This document shows, one piece after another, positions 28,436 to 37,240 of a DNA stretch of 64,000 nt. Numbering within the stretch: position 1 is the first letter of the stretch; the number at the start of each line of letters is the position of its first letter. Position numbers and translations under genes: made by a program. This stretch comes from Planctomicrobium sp051465645 (GTDB lineage Bacteria > Planctomycetota > Planctomycetia > Planctomycetales > Planctomycetaceae): the NCBI RefSeq assembly GCF_051465645.1, contig NZ_CP195790.1:2542001-2606000 (forward strand), read 5' to 3'. The notes below the pieces were generated by a model. It was not told where the DNA came from, searched no databases, and saw only the letters and a program-made list of their open reading frames with translations.

Positions 28436-29389
28436 TTGTTGTGTCTCCGGGGTCTCGGAGCATCGTCTCCCGCAATTTTATTGTTCTTTTATAAGGGACC
28501 TCCTCTGGTCGCGAAATCTCCCTCCAAGTCTCCGATTGTGGAGATCGTCACCCCAATTGCGTATAGCAAGACTCTCTTAAAAGTACTCGGTTATTCCGTA
28601 CTGACTGGACTCTATTCAGTCATTCCGGCAATTAAAGAGATTTCCCAATACGACACCTTTGGGGATCACAATGCAGACCTCCATACGGCGTTTGCATTCG
28701 TACTGGGTCTCTTACTCGTCTTTCGGACAAACGCAGCCTACTCACGCTGGTGGGAAGCACGAACGCTGTGGGGCGGTCTGGTCAATTGCTCTCGAAACTT
28801 TGCAGTGAAGCTGACCACTCAATGTCGGCTTCTTCCAGACGACGCTGAACGCGCTCGCTCATTGATCTGCAAATATGCAGTGGTGCTCAAAGACCATTTA
28901 CGTGCACCACTCGCTCCGGCGGGTAAGCAGACGATGGTGCCGAACATTTCAATGCCGCATCCCCCCAGCGAAACAGTTCAACAGATTTACAAACTCGTCG
29001 CCAAGCTACGAGCAAACAATCAAATGGACAGCTCCACATTTCGGGCAATCGACCTGGAACTGCTGCGGCTACTGGATATCTGTGGAGGCTGCGAGCGAAT
29101 TCGCAATACGCGAATTATTGGCCTCTATCGTATTTTCGCCAGACAATGTATCGGGCTGTCGCTCGTCACGTTTCCGTGGGGAATGGCAGATACGTTTCGC
29201 TGGTGGACAGTCCCCATGACGATCATCGTCGCCTACTTCATGATCGGCTTAGAGATGGTCGCCGAAGAAGTTGAAGACCCGTTCGGCCACGACGCCAGTG
29301 ACCTTGATCTGGATGGACTTTGCACAGCCATCGAACTCAGCGTCAATCAGACGTTCCAGCTTCGAGACGCTTCACCAGAGTCCGTCTAA
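28436..29389 (+). CDS. Bestrophin-family anion channel
   Basis: A 317-aa membrane protein of the bestrophin/RFP-TM family (UPF0187), which forms pentameric chloride-type channels. Diagnostic segments are VLGLLLVFRTNAAYSRWWEARTLWGGLVN after the first helices, and the later AYFMIGLEMVAEEVEDPFGHDASDLDLDGL, the acidic calcium-clasp-like region. Two pairs of hydrophobic helices are visible. The start is uncertain: the frame opens with TTG at 28436 and no ATG precedes the conserved part, so TTG or CTG near 28480-28510 is possible. Confidence 0.85.
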   Translation: MLCLRGLGASSPAILLFFYKGPPLVAKSPSKSPIVEIVTPIAYSKTLLKVLGYSVLTGLYSVIPAIKEISQYDTFGDHNADLHTAFAFVLGLLLVFRTNAAYSRWWEARTLWGGLVNCSRNFAVKLTTQCRLLPDDAERARSLICKYAVVLKDHLRAPLAPAGKQTMVPNISMPHPPSETVQQIYKLVAKLRANNQMDSSTFRAIDLELLRLLDICGGCERIRNTRIIGLYRIFARQCIGLSLVTFPWGMADTFRWWTVPMTIIVAYFMIGLEMVAEEVEDPFGHDASDLDLDGLCTAIELSVNQTFQLRDASPESV

Positions 29390-29420
29390 AAGACGCACCG
29401 CTTCAGACTGGAAGCATTCC

Positions 29421-29468
29421 AAGCGTGCCGAGAGCAGTCTCGTGACAGACGACTCTCCCGGCACGCTT
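29421..29468. terminator. Hairpin between convergent genes
   Basis: Stem AAGCGTGCCG / CGGCACGCTT (10 bp) with a partly paired interior lies between the ends of the rightward bestrophin gene and the leftward PfpI gene. It probably terminates both. Confidence 0.6.
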
Positions 29469-29523
29469 GATTCAATTCAAAGTATTCACCAAAGGCGATT
29501 CTTCTGCATTTCCGCAGTTCGTC

Positions 29524-30060
29524 TTAGACAAGCTCTTTCAGGAAGCGGATGATCTCGTGGCAGAAGGCTGGCAGATCATCTGGTTTCCGGCTGCTGATAA
29601 AATGACGATCAACAACCACAGGCGCATCTTCCCAGATCGCTCCTGCGTTCTCGAGATCGTCTTTAATTCCTGGCGACCCGGTCACTCGAACGCCGCCGTA
29701 AATCTTCGCAGAGATGGGCATCCACCCACCATGACAGATCGCTGCAATCAGTTTGCCGCTGTCTGAGAACTCGGAGAGCAAGCTCAAGACTTTTGGGTCG
29801 CGTCGCAACTTGTCCGGCATGAATCCACCCGGACAGATGACTCCATGAAAGTCATCAGACTCCATATCCGTGATCGCCGCATCAGAGACACATGGATAAC
29901 CATGTTTGCCTGAATATTTCACACCGGACTCTGGACCAGCGATCGTGACATGGGCCCCTTCTTCTTCGAGTCGCAATTTGGGATACCAAAGTTCCAGGTC
30001 TTCGTAGATATCACCTACGAAGCAGAGCACGCGAATTCCGTCCAGTGGTCGTTTAGCCAT
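29524..30060 (-). CDS. DJ-1/PfpI family protein
   Basis: The 178-aa protein has the PfpI fold with nucleophilic Cys109 in the elbow AAICHGGW (Cys-His) and a Glu in GDIYEDLE near residue 20. Members include proteases, deglycases and chaperones that respond to carbonyl stress. The pattern FHGVICPGGFMPDKLRRDPKVL is typical of PfpI/YhbO-type proteins. It is cytoplasmic, with no signal peptide. It is monocistronic. Confidence 0.88.
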   Translation of the reverse strand: MAKRPLDGIRVLCFVGDIYEDLELWYPKLRLEEEGAHVTIAGPESGVKYSGKHGYPCVSDAAITDMESDDFHGVICPGGFMPDKLRRDPKVLSLLSEFSDSGKLIAAICHGGWMPISAKIYGGVRVTGSPGIKDDLENAGAIWEDAPVVVDRHFISSRKPDDLPAFCHEIIRFLKELV

Positions 30061-30620
30061 GGTGATATCCTGAAATAATTGAGACCGTCGCGGTCGATCA
30101 TTTGGAAAGGAAAGAGAAACCTGCTTTCGAATCTCGTCACAGATTTGAATCGAGCAGGCTTCGGGTGAACTTCAAATCGACACCTCGGCATCTGATTCGA
30201 AGGACTGAATTCGTCGTACTCAAAACGGGTTCAAATATGTCTCAATCGAACGCATTCATCTGGTAATCTTAAACCATTTTGAACATCGGGCTACCCGGAT
30301 CATAAAACGTTTTCAGGAACGTGAAAAACAACTTCGCACGTACGCCATTGCGTCGATTGCCAGGCACCTTTCGATGGAAAACCACGCAAGGCTGGCCGGA
30401 TGCTGTTAGAGCTTTATACTCGGGCACCAGATCTGCCGGACCGTCACCCCGACCTTTTCCACAAGCAAAGCTCGGCGAGATCACAGACAAAGCCGCTTCG
30501 AAGTGACAGAAAAAGAATCCACCTGTTAAGCTCGCATCGGCACAAGAAGCCAAACCTGACAACTGGGCCTGCGTTTCATCTAAAGCGTTTTTGCACTGAG
30601 AGAAATTTGGAGTTGAAGAG
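30061..30620. other. Intergenic region, about 560 bp
   Basis: It lies between the divergent PfpI and thiS genes. Several short frames overlap here on both strands, none with a domain or start signal. I see no tRNA or repeat. Confidence 0.4.
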
Positions 30621-30821
30621 ATGAAAATTCAGGTGAATGGAGAAACCCGCGAAATTGCAAACACAGCAACAGTTGCCGACTTGCTGGCGGAATTGAAACT
30701 GGACCCTCGTTTTCTTGCAGTCGAACGAAATAAACAACTCGTCCCCCGAGCTCAACACGCACAATGCAAGCTTGAAGAAGGCGACGAGTTGGAAGTTGTC
30801 ACACTGGTTGGCGGAGGTTGA
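30621..30821 (+). CDS. thiS: ThiS sulfur carrier protein
   Basis: A 66-aa beta-grasp protein ending in a Gly-Gly tail (VGGG), the site that ThiF adenylates and that is converted to a thiocarboxylate for thiazole synthesis in thiamine biosynthesis. It starts MKIQVNGETREI and has the family ERNKQLVPR and LEEGDELEVVTLVGGG segments. A GAAGAG ribosome binding site precedes the ATG. No other thi genes are adjacent. It is a useful in-window comparison for the Ubl at 42105, which does not end in Gly-Gly. Confidence 0.9.
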   Translation: MKIQVNGETREIANTATVADLLAELKLDPRFLAVERNKQLVPRAQHAQCKLEEGDELEVVTLVGGG

Positions 30822-30888
30822 TCCGCCCACGTTCAAGTCATCTCTGTTACGTAATTCACGTCCCACCGACCATTGAAGCTGGTTCCCA

Positions 30889-32148
30889 ATGACGCAAGCA
30901 AAACAGACCCGCCGCCTTTTTCTCATGACATCCGCCACTCTGCTGGGGACGTCCCTCCTGACAGGTTCACTGCAAGCACAATCCAACACAAGTGCCCCTT
31001 TGATGGCCTATGTCGGAACATTCAGCTCGCCTTTGAAAGATGTTCTGCCAACGCAGGTCGACCTTCCACCGGGAAACGGCGTCGGAATTCACTACTTCCA
31101 AGTCGATCGATCAACAGGAGCGTTGACTCCAGCAGGTGTTTTTGAGTTAGGGACAAGCCCAAGCTGTCTGGCAGTGAACGCAGCGGGAACGCGTCTTTAT
31201 TCAGCGAACGAAACCGACCGTGTTGGCGAGAAGAAGGAGGGCTCTGTCAGCTCCTTCGCCATCAACAAAACTGATGGCTCACTGAAACTGTTGAACACCG
31301 TTTCCTCAGGGGGAGCAGGTCCAACTTACGTCAGTATTCATCCGTCAGGCAAGTTTGTCCTGATCGCCAACTACTTTGGTGGATCAGTTTCCGTGCTCCC
31401 AATTCTGGAAGATGGATCACTAGGGAACGTAACAGATGTGAAAGAAGATTCCGGAACAATCGGTCCGACGCGTGCAACGAACGCTCCCCCTGGTAGCTTC
31501 GCATTCAGTGGACACGATCGAACACACGCTCACCAGATTCAGGCAGATCCGTCAGGACGTTTCGTCCTCCATGTCGACTTGGGTCTCGACAAGATCTTCG
31601 TCTGGAAGTTCGATGCAAAGAACGGCAAGCTGACTCCTGCAGTCCAACATTCCGTTTCACTGCCACCAGGCGATGGACCACGCCACTTCCACTTCCACCC
31701 GAACGGAAAATGGTTCTACTCCATTCAGGAAGAAGGATCGACCGTTGTCATGTTCGACTATGATCCTGAAACCGGTCGGCTGTCACCACGACAAACTCTC
31801 TCAACACTTCCGCCGGGATTCGCTGGCAGCAACTTCTGTTCAGAGATCCTTGTTTCAGAGAACGGAAAATTTGTTTACACCGGCAATCGACTCTACGACA
31901 GCATCGGCATCTTTTCAGTCGGTGCAAATGGCGAACTGAAGTACGTGGGCGAAGAATGGACCCGAGGAAACTATCCTCGCAGCTTCAACTTTGATCCAAG
32001 CCAGAATTTCCTGTTCTGCTGCAACCAACGTGCAGACAACGTCACGACATTTAAAGTCAATCATGAGACTGGCGAGCTGAAATTTACCGGCCAGTACACC
32101 CCAGTCGGTAACCCATCCATGATCCTGTTCCTCGATCTGGCAAAGTAA
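30889..32148 (+). CDS. Exported lactonase-family seven-bladed propeller (6-phosphogluconolactonase-like)
   Basis: A 419-aa protein with a Tat-like leader (TRRLFLMTSATLLGTSLLTG). The body repeats the propeller pattern with motifs AYVGTFSS, FELGTSPSCLAVNAAGTRLYSANE, GAGPTYVSIHPSGKFVLIANY, GPRHFHFHPNGKWFYSIQE, and the last blade PRSFNFDPSQNFLFCCNQ...GNPSMILFLDLA. That matches the Pgl/lactonase family (YbhE type). Export argues against a pentose phosphate role. It is followed by a strong terminator. Confidence 0.88.
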   Translation: MTQAKQTRRLFLMTSATLLGTSLLTGSLQAQSNTSAPLMAYVGTFSSPLKDVLPTQVDLPPGNGVGIHYFQVDRSTGALTPAGVFELGTSPSCLAVNAAGTRLYSANETDRVGEKKEGSVSSFAINKTDGSLKLLNTVSSGGAGPTYVSIHPSGKFVLIANYFGGSVSVLPILEDGSLGNVTDVKEDSGTIGPTRATNAPPGSFAFSGHDRTHAHQIQADPSGRFVLHVDLGLDKIFVWKFDAKNGKLTPAVQHSVSLPPGDGPRHFHFHPNGKWFYSIQEEGSTVVMFDYDPETGRLSPRQTLSTLPPGFAGSNFCSEILVSENGKFVYTGNRLYDSIGIFSVGANGELKYVGEEWTRGNYPRSFNFDPSQNFLFCCNQRADNVTTFKVNHETGELKFTGQYTPVGNPSMILFLDLAK

Positions 32149-32168
32149 CACCTCACAAAAACTTCAAT

Positions 32169-32200
32169 CCCCTGTGCAATTAATTGCACAGGGGATTTTT
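32169..32200 (+). terminator. Intrinsic terminator of the lactonase gene
   Basis: A palindromic stem, CCCCTGTGCAA pairing with TTGCACAGGGG, is followed by ATTTTTC. It begins 21 nt past the stop codon. Confidence 0.9.
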
Positions 32201-32351
32201 CATTTTGCAGACGGCTCGTGACTCGAGGTCTGACACATGCACTAACAGACGCGATAATACTCCTCTGCGATTGTCCCAGATCATCTGAAGTAACGTGTAC
32301 TGCTCAATTGCGAGGCGCCATGAGCCACACGGCATCCGAAGAAGTCTCGGA

Positions 32352-32561
32352 CTAAGATGACGAGATCTTCGATTCCGTTCCAGACGCACATGGAATTGTG
32401 CGGGAGCAGAGCCCCGCAAGGATCAATACTACAACCGAGTTGACCGCGACTCCAGATGCGATGCCCATCGCAACAATAAACAGCGCAATCCAAGGGCCGC
32501 TACACAGCGACATCCTGTACCATTCAGGAAAGGGCCGAAGTTTTTTAGAGGACACTAGCAA
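32352..32561 (-). CDS. Possible small membrane protein
   Basis: This 69-codon frame contains two hydrophobic stretches (PWIALFIVAMGIASGVAVNSVVVLILAGLC). It begins with TTG overlapping the stop of the upstream leftward gene by a few bases; an internal ATG at about residue 17 is an alternative. It could be the second gene of a two-gene unit. No family is recognised, and it may be fortuitous. Confidence 0.35.
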   Translation of the reverse strand: MLVSSKKLRPFPEWYRMSLCSGPWIALFIVAMGIASGVAVNSVVVLILAGLCSRTIPCASGTESKISSS

Positions 32562-32959
32562 TCCTCCACTCTGTCCTGAAGAAACGGCAGCGAGTCCAAT
32601 GCATTCAGTCCAGCATTGATTTGTTCCAGGCGCTCTTCGGACTTCTGAGATAAAGTTGCCAGCAGTTCCGGCACAAGAATGGCGGCCGCAGCTTTGATAC
32701 TAACTGAACTCGACGTGACTCGGTACGAGTCTTGATACGTGCTGTAAATCAGGTGCCAGTCATTAGAATGCCGCGCGAGACTCAATGAACCTGATGGGCC
32801 GTTGCTCTCGCCAACTTCAACCTCGAACTTTCCAGGAAGTTCTCTGAGTATGTTTTCCACCAGCTCTAGCTGATCAGAAAGCCGAGTTGCTTTCTCTGCA
32901 ATTTCAGCAGCATTTTGAGTTAAGAGACGAAGTATCTTATCTGGCCTTTTCTGCCCCAT
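32555..32959 (-). CDS. Hypothetical protein with helical ends
   Basis: A 134-aa frame with helical, coiled-coil-like ends (NAAEIAEKATRLSDQLELVENILRELP and ILVPELLATLSQKSEERLEQINAGLNAL) around a beta-rich middle (LSLARHSNDWHLIYSTYQDSYRVTSSSVSI). The composition looks coding. I do not recognise the family. It lies about 800 nt before the tRNA-Ser integration site and may belong to the backbone or to an older insertion. Confidence 0.5.
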   Translation of the reverse strand: MGQKRPDKILRLLTQNAAEIAEKATRLSDQLELVENILRELPGKFEVEVGESNGPSGSLSLARHSNDWHLIYSTYQDSYRVTSSSVSIKAAAAILVPELLATLSQKSEERLEQINAGLNALDSLPFLQDRVEDC

Positions 32960-33736
32960 AAACCTGTTCCTTTAGCCTCACGGCTCGCCACAACGGCGAA
33001 TTCTTAGCTATGCGACCATACCGACCACTCGGATGGCTAAGCGTCTCACGACGCCGCACACTGGAGGACCTCAAAAACCTCTCACGAGGTAGTGGGCCGC
33101 AAACTTGAGTGTGAGCAGGTCCCAATTGGATGTCAAGGGCAATTTTCTACATGAGATCGATGGGGTTCGGTCCCACTTTGTCGGCAACGTCTATTTCCGA
33201 ATTGCTCAGAATTTCGCAGATGAACTTTAAAGAGACACAGATCGGGTTTTGGGAGAGGATATGGAATGCTCTACGAACCGAAGTGCTTTACGAAGGAACT
33301 GCAAAAGCCTTCAAGGGGCCAGGCACATGGAGCCGCACCACGAGAGCACCATAATGCATGGTCTACGCGGCCTTCCCGATGGTAGTTCCCCGAGAATGCC
33401 CGCAGCAACAATTATTACCCGCCCCCGGTCGAGAGAGACCTCTACATCCAGTTGATCCTCTTTCCACATGTCCCCCTGACATAGGGAACGAGTGGGAAGG
33501 CCGGATAAAGCAAGGGTGGCCGCCTCTCCCCCCATAGTCGTTTTCCATTGAGTTTTGGACAGTGGGAGCTTTGCGGGAACGATCCGGTGTGGTAAACTCC
33601 CCGCCCACGCAGTATTTGGATTGCCTCCAAGGCTTGATCAAAAATTGCATCCTTCGTAACACATTCCCAGTGAATCGTTTACGAAGGAACATCACTCAAG
33701 AGAGAATGCGACTGCGTTTGATCCGAAGTGAACCCC
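32960..33736. other. Gene-poor region upstream of tRNA-Ser
   Basis: About 780 bp with only short, unsupported frames (for example 33130-33354). Nothing recognisable. It forms the backbone side of the presumed integration site. Confidence 0.4.
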
Positions 33737-33823
33737 GGAGAGGTGACAGAGCGGCTGATTGTGCCGGTCTCGAAAACCGGTGTGCCGGAAACGGTACCGG
33801 GGGTTCAAATCCCCCCCTCTCCG
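33737..33823 (+). tRNA. tRNA-Ser (CGA)
   Basis: An 87-nt cloverleaf: acceptor GGAGAGG (33737-33743) pairs with CCTCTCC (33816-33822) plus discriminator G. The anticodon stem CCGGT / ACCGG encloses loop CTCGAAA (anticodon CGA, reads UCG). A long variable arm follows, as required for tRNA-Ser, and the T-arm has GGGGG TTCAAAT CCCCC. CCA is not encoded. A phage-type integrase begins 120 nt downstream, so the 3' half is the likely attachment site. Confidence 0.95.
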
Positions 33824-33943
33824 CTTTTACGTTCCGCGTAAAACTGCAAGTCGTGTTTAAGACATGACTTACAAAAATTGACAGCCTGAAAAATCGACCT
33901 CCTGGTGCACAATTGGTGCACAACCCGTGCACGGGAGGTTTGA

Positions 33944-35287
33944 ATGACTTCACGGCGCAGCAGGCCCGTCCGGAAGCGAATTGGACGGGTCTCTTTCTAT
34001 TTCCACCATGGCTCATGGTGGGTGTATTATCGGGATGGTTCACGTCCGGTTCGACGCAAGGTCGGTGAGTCACAGGCCGAGGCAGAGCAACTCGCCGCTC
34101 GGATCAACGCAGAACTGATCAGTTCCGTCCCGACAATTCTGTCGTTCCAGCCGATTTCGGTCCCGGAACTTCGGATGAAGTTTCTGACGCATCATGAGCA
34201 GGTTCTGAGATCGTCTGTCGGAACGGTGCGTCGTTATCGCTCGGCGACACAGCATCTCGCAGACTTTGCTGGAGAGATTCCTGCTCACACCATCTCTGCA
34301 GACCGGTTCGCGTTGCACCTTCGAGAGAAACAGGTCTCCCCCAACGGCCATCCTCATACCCCGAAACGGAGGTTGCGGGACAAGGGAGTTCAGAATCTCC
34401 TTGAGATCTGTCGTTCTCTGTATGCCTACGCAATCCGCATGCGACATCTGCCGCCGTATGCCGAGAATCCGTTCTCGCAACTTCGTCTGGATCGTATGCA
34501 GATCGAAGATGCGAAGCCGGTTTTCGTCTTGGATGCCGAGTCGGAACTGCGGTTCTTGGAGGCGGCCGATCTCTGGGCGTTTCCCATCCATTTTACCCTC
34601 GCCAAAACCGGCTTGCGGGTGGGGGAACTGGTGCACCTGTTGATTGAAGATCTCGATCTGGAGCAGGGCTGGCTGCAGGTACGCAACAAGTCGGACCTAG
34701 GCTGGAAGACGAAGACTCGCAATGAACGCGCTGTCCCGCTGGTTGCGGAGGTCGTTGATGTTCTGCGTTGCGTCACCAAAGATCGGGATCGAGGGCCGGT
34801 CTTTCTTCGGCATTCGTTTGTAAACGGACAGAGACGCCCGGCGCTGTGTGGTACTCGTGCAGAACTGGCGGCAGTCCTGCAATCACGAATTGGCGAAGCT
34901 TCGTCGGACCTACTCTCCCGCGAGGCTCAACTGCGAGTCGCGCGCACCGTCTGGCGGGATGCAGGTGCCGTGAAGGCTGATCGCATCCGCACGTCATTCA
35001 TTCGAATTGCCGCCGGCTTGGGAATGTCTAACGCCACTTGCCCCAAGAGCTGGCGACATTCGTTCGCCACACTCCTGCAGGACGCAAATGTCGATCCGCT
35101 GATCCGCCAGATCACGCTCGGCCACAAGCCGACGGGGGCCGGGGGAGAACTGGGAATGACAGCGGTCTACACGCACACCCGCGCCGCGACTCAGCGGAAA
35201 GAGATCGACCGTGCGATCCGTCTCTGGCCAGAAAGTCTGGCGATATCACAGGTTTGGCAACAACAACAACAAGGAGGTCGCTCATGA
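33944..35287 (+). CDS. int: Tyrosine recombinase (phage-type integrase)
   Basis: A 447-aa site-specific recombinase. The N-terminal part (about 1-190) contains an AP2-like and core-binding region (YFHHGSWWVYYRDGSRPVRRKVG...). The catalytic domain has Arg225 (KTGLRVGEL), Arg371 in SWRHSFATLL, His394 (LGH) and the nucleophile Tyr409 (AVYTH). The usual His of the HxxR box is replaced by Lys (KSWR). It sits 120 nt from tRNA-Ser, the normal layout of an integrating element. Its stop codon overlaps the start of the serine recombinase gene (ATGA), so the two are translationally coupled. Confidence 0.92.
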   Translation: MTSRRSRPVRKRIGRVSFYFHHGSWWVYYRDGSRPVRRKVGESQAEAEQLAARINAELISSVPTILSFQPISVPELRMKFLTHHEQVLRSSVGTVRRYRSATQHLADFAGEIPAHTISADRFALHLREKQVSPNGHPHTPKRRLRDKGVQNLLEICRSLYAYAIRMRHLPPYAENPFSQLRLDRMQIEDAKPVFVLDAESELRFLEAADLWAFPIHFTLAKTGLRVGELVHLLIEDLDLEQGWLQVRNKSDLGWKTKTRNERAVPLVAEVVDVLRCVTKDRDRGPVFLRHSFVNGQRRPALCGTRAELAAVLQSRIGEASSDLLSREAQLRVARTVWRDAGAVKADRIRTSFIRIAAGLGMSNATCPKSWRHSFATLLQDANVDPLIRQITLGHKPTGAGGELGMTAVYTHTRAATQRKEIDRAIRLWPESLAISQVWQQQQQGGRS

Positions 35288-37182
35288 ATCTACAAGCTCC
35301 ATTGATTCCCAAAGATCCCACCGGTCCTTTGCGGGTCATTCTGATCGGTCGGATTTCCACACCCCATCAGAGCCTTGAGAATATCGAGGCCTCCTATGCG
35401 GCCGATGAAAAGTTTCTCCGGCAATACTACGACGGCCATGTGCACATCAAGCATCTCGGCGAACGTGGAAGTGGTCTGCGAACCGACCGGCAGTCGATCA
35501 TCGAAGCCGAGGAGGAGATCGAGAGTGGAACTTGGGATCTCGTCCTCATGGAGGATCTGTCCCGCGCCTATCGTAACCCACGACATCAGCATGCCTTTGT
35601 GCAGGATGCAGTGGATGCCGACACCCGCGTGATCTGTATTGGAGACAACCTTGACACAGCTGATCCGCAGTGGGAGCTCATGATGGGAGCGGCGACGCTA
35701 CGGCACGGCATGCACATCCCTGACACCCGCCGTCGCGTCCGACGGACTGCGGACTATGCCTTTCAGCAGGGAGGCATGGTCCTCAAGGTCCGTTATGGAT
35801 ATCGCAAACTCAGCAAAGAGGAGGCAGCGTCCGGAGAGTTCGGTCCGGTCGGCCTCCGGATTGCCCGGATTCCGGAGGCGACGGCGGTGATTCAGGAGAT
35901 GCGTCGCCGGGTTCTGCGGGGACAGGAGTATGGGGCGATCGCTGACTGGCTGAATGAACAGGGGATCCTCCCGGGACGGTATACCAAATCCCGGAAATGG
36001 GTGGGAAAGACCGTGGTCGACTTGCTGAAAGACCCTCTGCTGCAGGGACAGCGGCGCTTCCGTACTTTGATCTACCAGCCGATCTACCGGACTGGTAAGC
36101 ATCGCCGGGAGAAGAATGCCACTCCGGAGTTCCGGCACTACCCGGAACTGGCGCACCTGACGGCCGCCGAGCAGGAGGAACTCTGGCAGGTGATGCGGGA
36201 GCGGAGCGCTCGCAACAAACAGAAGTCCGGGTCCCAGAATCCTCGGTATCGTATCCCCCGCAGTCGAGGGATCTGGCCTAGCAAGCATGTCTGCTGTGCC
36301 ATCTGCGGTGGGGTGATGGAGCGAACGTTGAACGACCAGCTTAAGTGTAAGAATGCATTTGAGAAGGGGGATCAGCACTGCTGGAACCATGTGCAGGTCA
36401 AAGCGGAAGTCATCCGCCAGAAAGTTCTGCCTCCGCTGATCGAGCAGCTTGAGCAGGCTCCTGGTTTCCGTGAGATCCTGCTTGAGTCAGCGTGGAAGAG
36501 TTATTCCCAGAGGCTGCAGCGGAGCCAGCGAGTGCTTGCCGATCTCGGCGACCAGCTGAGGCAGTTCGAGAAGGAACGCGAAAATCTGGTCCGAGCGATC
36601 CGAGCCGGGGGTCCGATGGATTCGTTAGTGGCAGAGCTTCAGTCGATCGAGACCCGTATCGCGTCGGTGCAGTGCGAACTGAAGGCGGCAGAAGCACTGC
36701 GAGATGAGCAAGGAATTCCGACTCGAGAGGCGTTCGCCGAAAAACTCGTCGAAGGAATTCTGGCAACGGCGCGCGACAGCTACGACTTCACTGACCTCAT
36801 GCGGGACTATGTGACGGAGTTCGTCATTCAGCCGATCCAGGCGCTGGATTCAACTCAGGTGTTTCCGAGGGCGAAGCTCACCCTGCGGATCCCCCCCGGC
36901 AAAGGAGAAGAGGCCATCGAAATCCGGATCGTGGCGGATTGCTTCACCCCTTCCGCACCAGTACAGATTCTCGATGAATGCCGAAAGGCAAAAGCCGACT
37001 ACCCCGATTGGGGCTGCCGCCGATTGAGCCGTGTGATCCCCCACTCGTATATGGCGATCAAGCGAACCCTGCATTATCTGAAACTCATGCAACAGGAGGG
37101 ACTGACGGATCCGTTCCGTGAGTTGCAGGAGCGACCGGCAAAAGCAGCCCGCTGGGTGAAACGGCCGAAGAACAAGTGTTAA
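35284..37182 (+). CDS. Large serine recombinase
   Basis: From the ATG at 35284, with a strong AAGGAGG ribosome binding site, the protein is 632 aa. The resolvase domain has the catalytic Ser25 in VILIGRIST and the supporting DLVLMEDLSRAYRNP segment. A recombinase domain (RYGYRKLSKEE..., DWLNEQGILPG...VVDLLKDPLLQGQ) and a zinc ribbon (CCAICGGVME...CKNAFEKGDQHC) follow, then a long coiled coil. The C-terminal 70 residues (DECRKAKADYPDWGCRRLSRVIPHSYMAIKRTLHYL) are a separate small domain. Such enzymes integrate and excise large elements. It is unusual beside a tyrosine integrase. Confidence 0.9.
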   Translation: MNLQAPLIPKDPTGPLRVILIGRISTPHQSLENIEASYAADEKFLRQYYDGHVHIKHLGERGSGLRTDRQSIIEAEEEIESGTWDLVLMEDLSRAYRNPRHQHAFVQDAVDADTRVICIGDNLDTADPQWELMMGAATLRHGMHIPDTRRRVRRTADYAFQQGGMVLKVRYGYRKLSKEEAASGEFGPVGLRIARIPEATAVIQEMRRRVLRGQEYGAIADWLNEQGILPGRYTKSRKWVGKTVVDLLKDPLLQGQRRFRTLIYQPIYRTGKHRREKNATPEFRHYPELAHLTAAEQEELWQVMRERSARNKQKSGSQNPRYRIPRSRGIWPSKHVCCAICGGVMERTLNDQLKCKNAFEKGDQHCWNHVQVKAEVIRQKVLPPLIEQLEQAPGFREILLESAWKSYSQRLQRSQRVLADLGDQLRQFEKERENLVRAIRAGGPMDSLVAELQSIETRIASVQCELKAAEALRDEQGIPTREAFAEKLVEGILATARDSYDFTDLMRDYVTEFVIQPIQALDSTQVFPRAKLTLRIPPGKGEEAIEIRIVADCFTPSAPVQILDECRKAKADYPDWGCRRLSRVIPHSYMAIKRTLHYLKLMQQEGLTDPFRELQERPAKAARWVKRPKNKC

Positions 37183-37240
37183 AGCTCCCCGTCAAGTCAT
37201 CGGTAAACAGAGTACGCTTACGGTTAGAACGGGCCTCTTT

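Noticed and set aside
33737..33823. Direct repeat of the tRNA-Ser 3' end (attR) inside the window
   Set aside because: I scanned for another copy of the T-arm and acceptor sequence to the right and did not find one; it may lie outside the window or be too diverged to see by eye.
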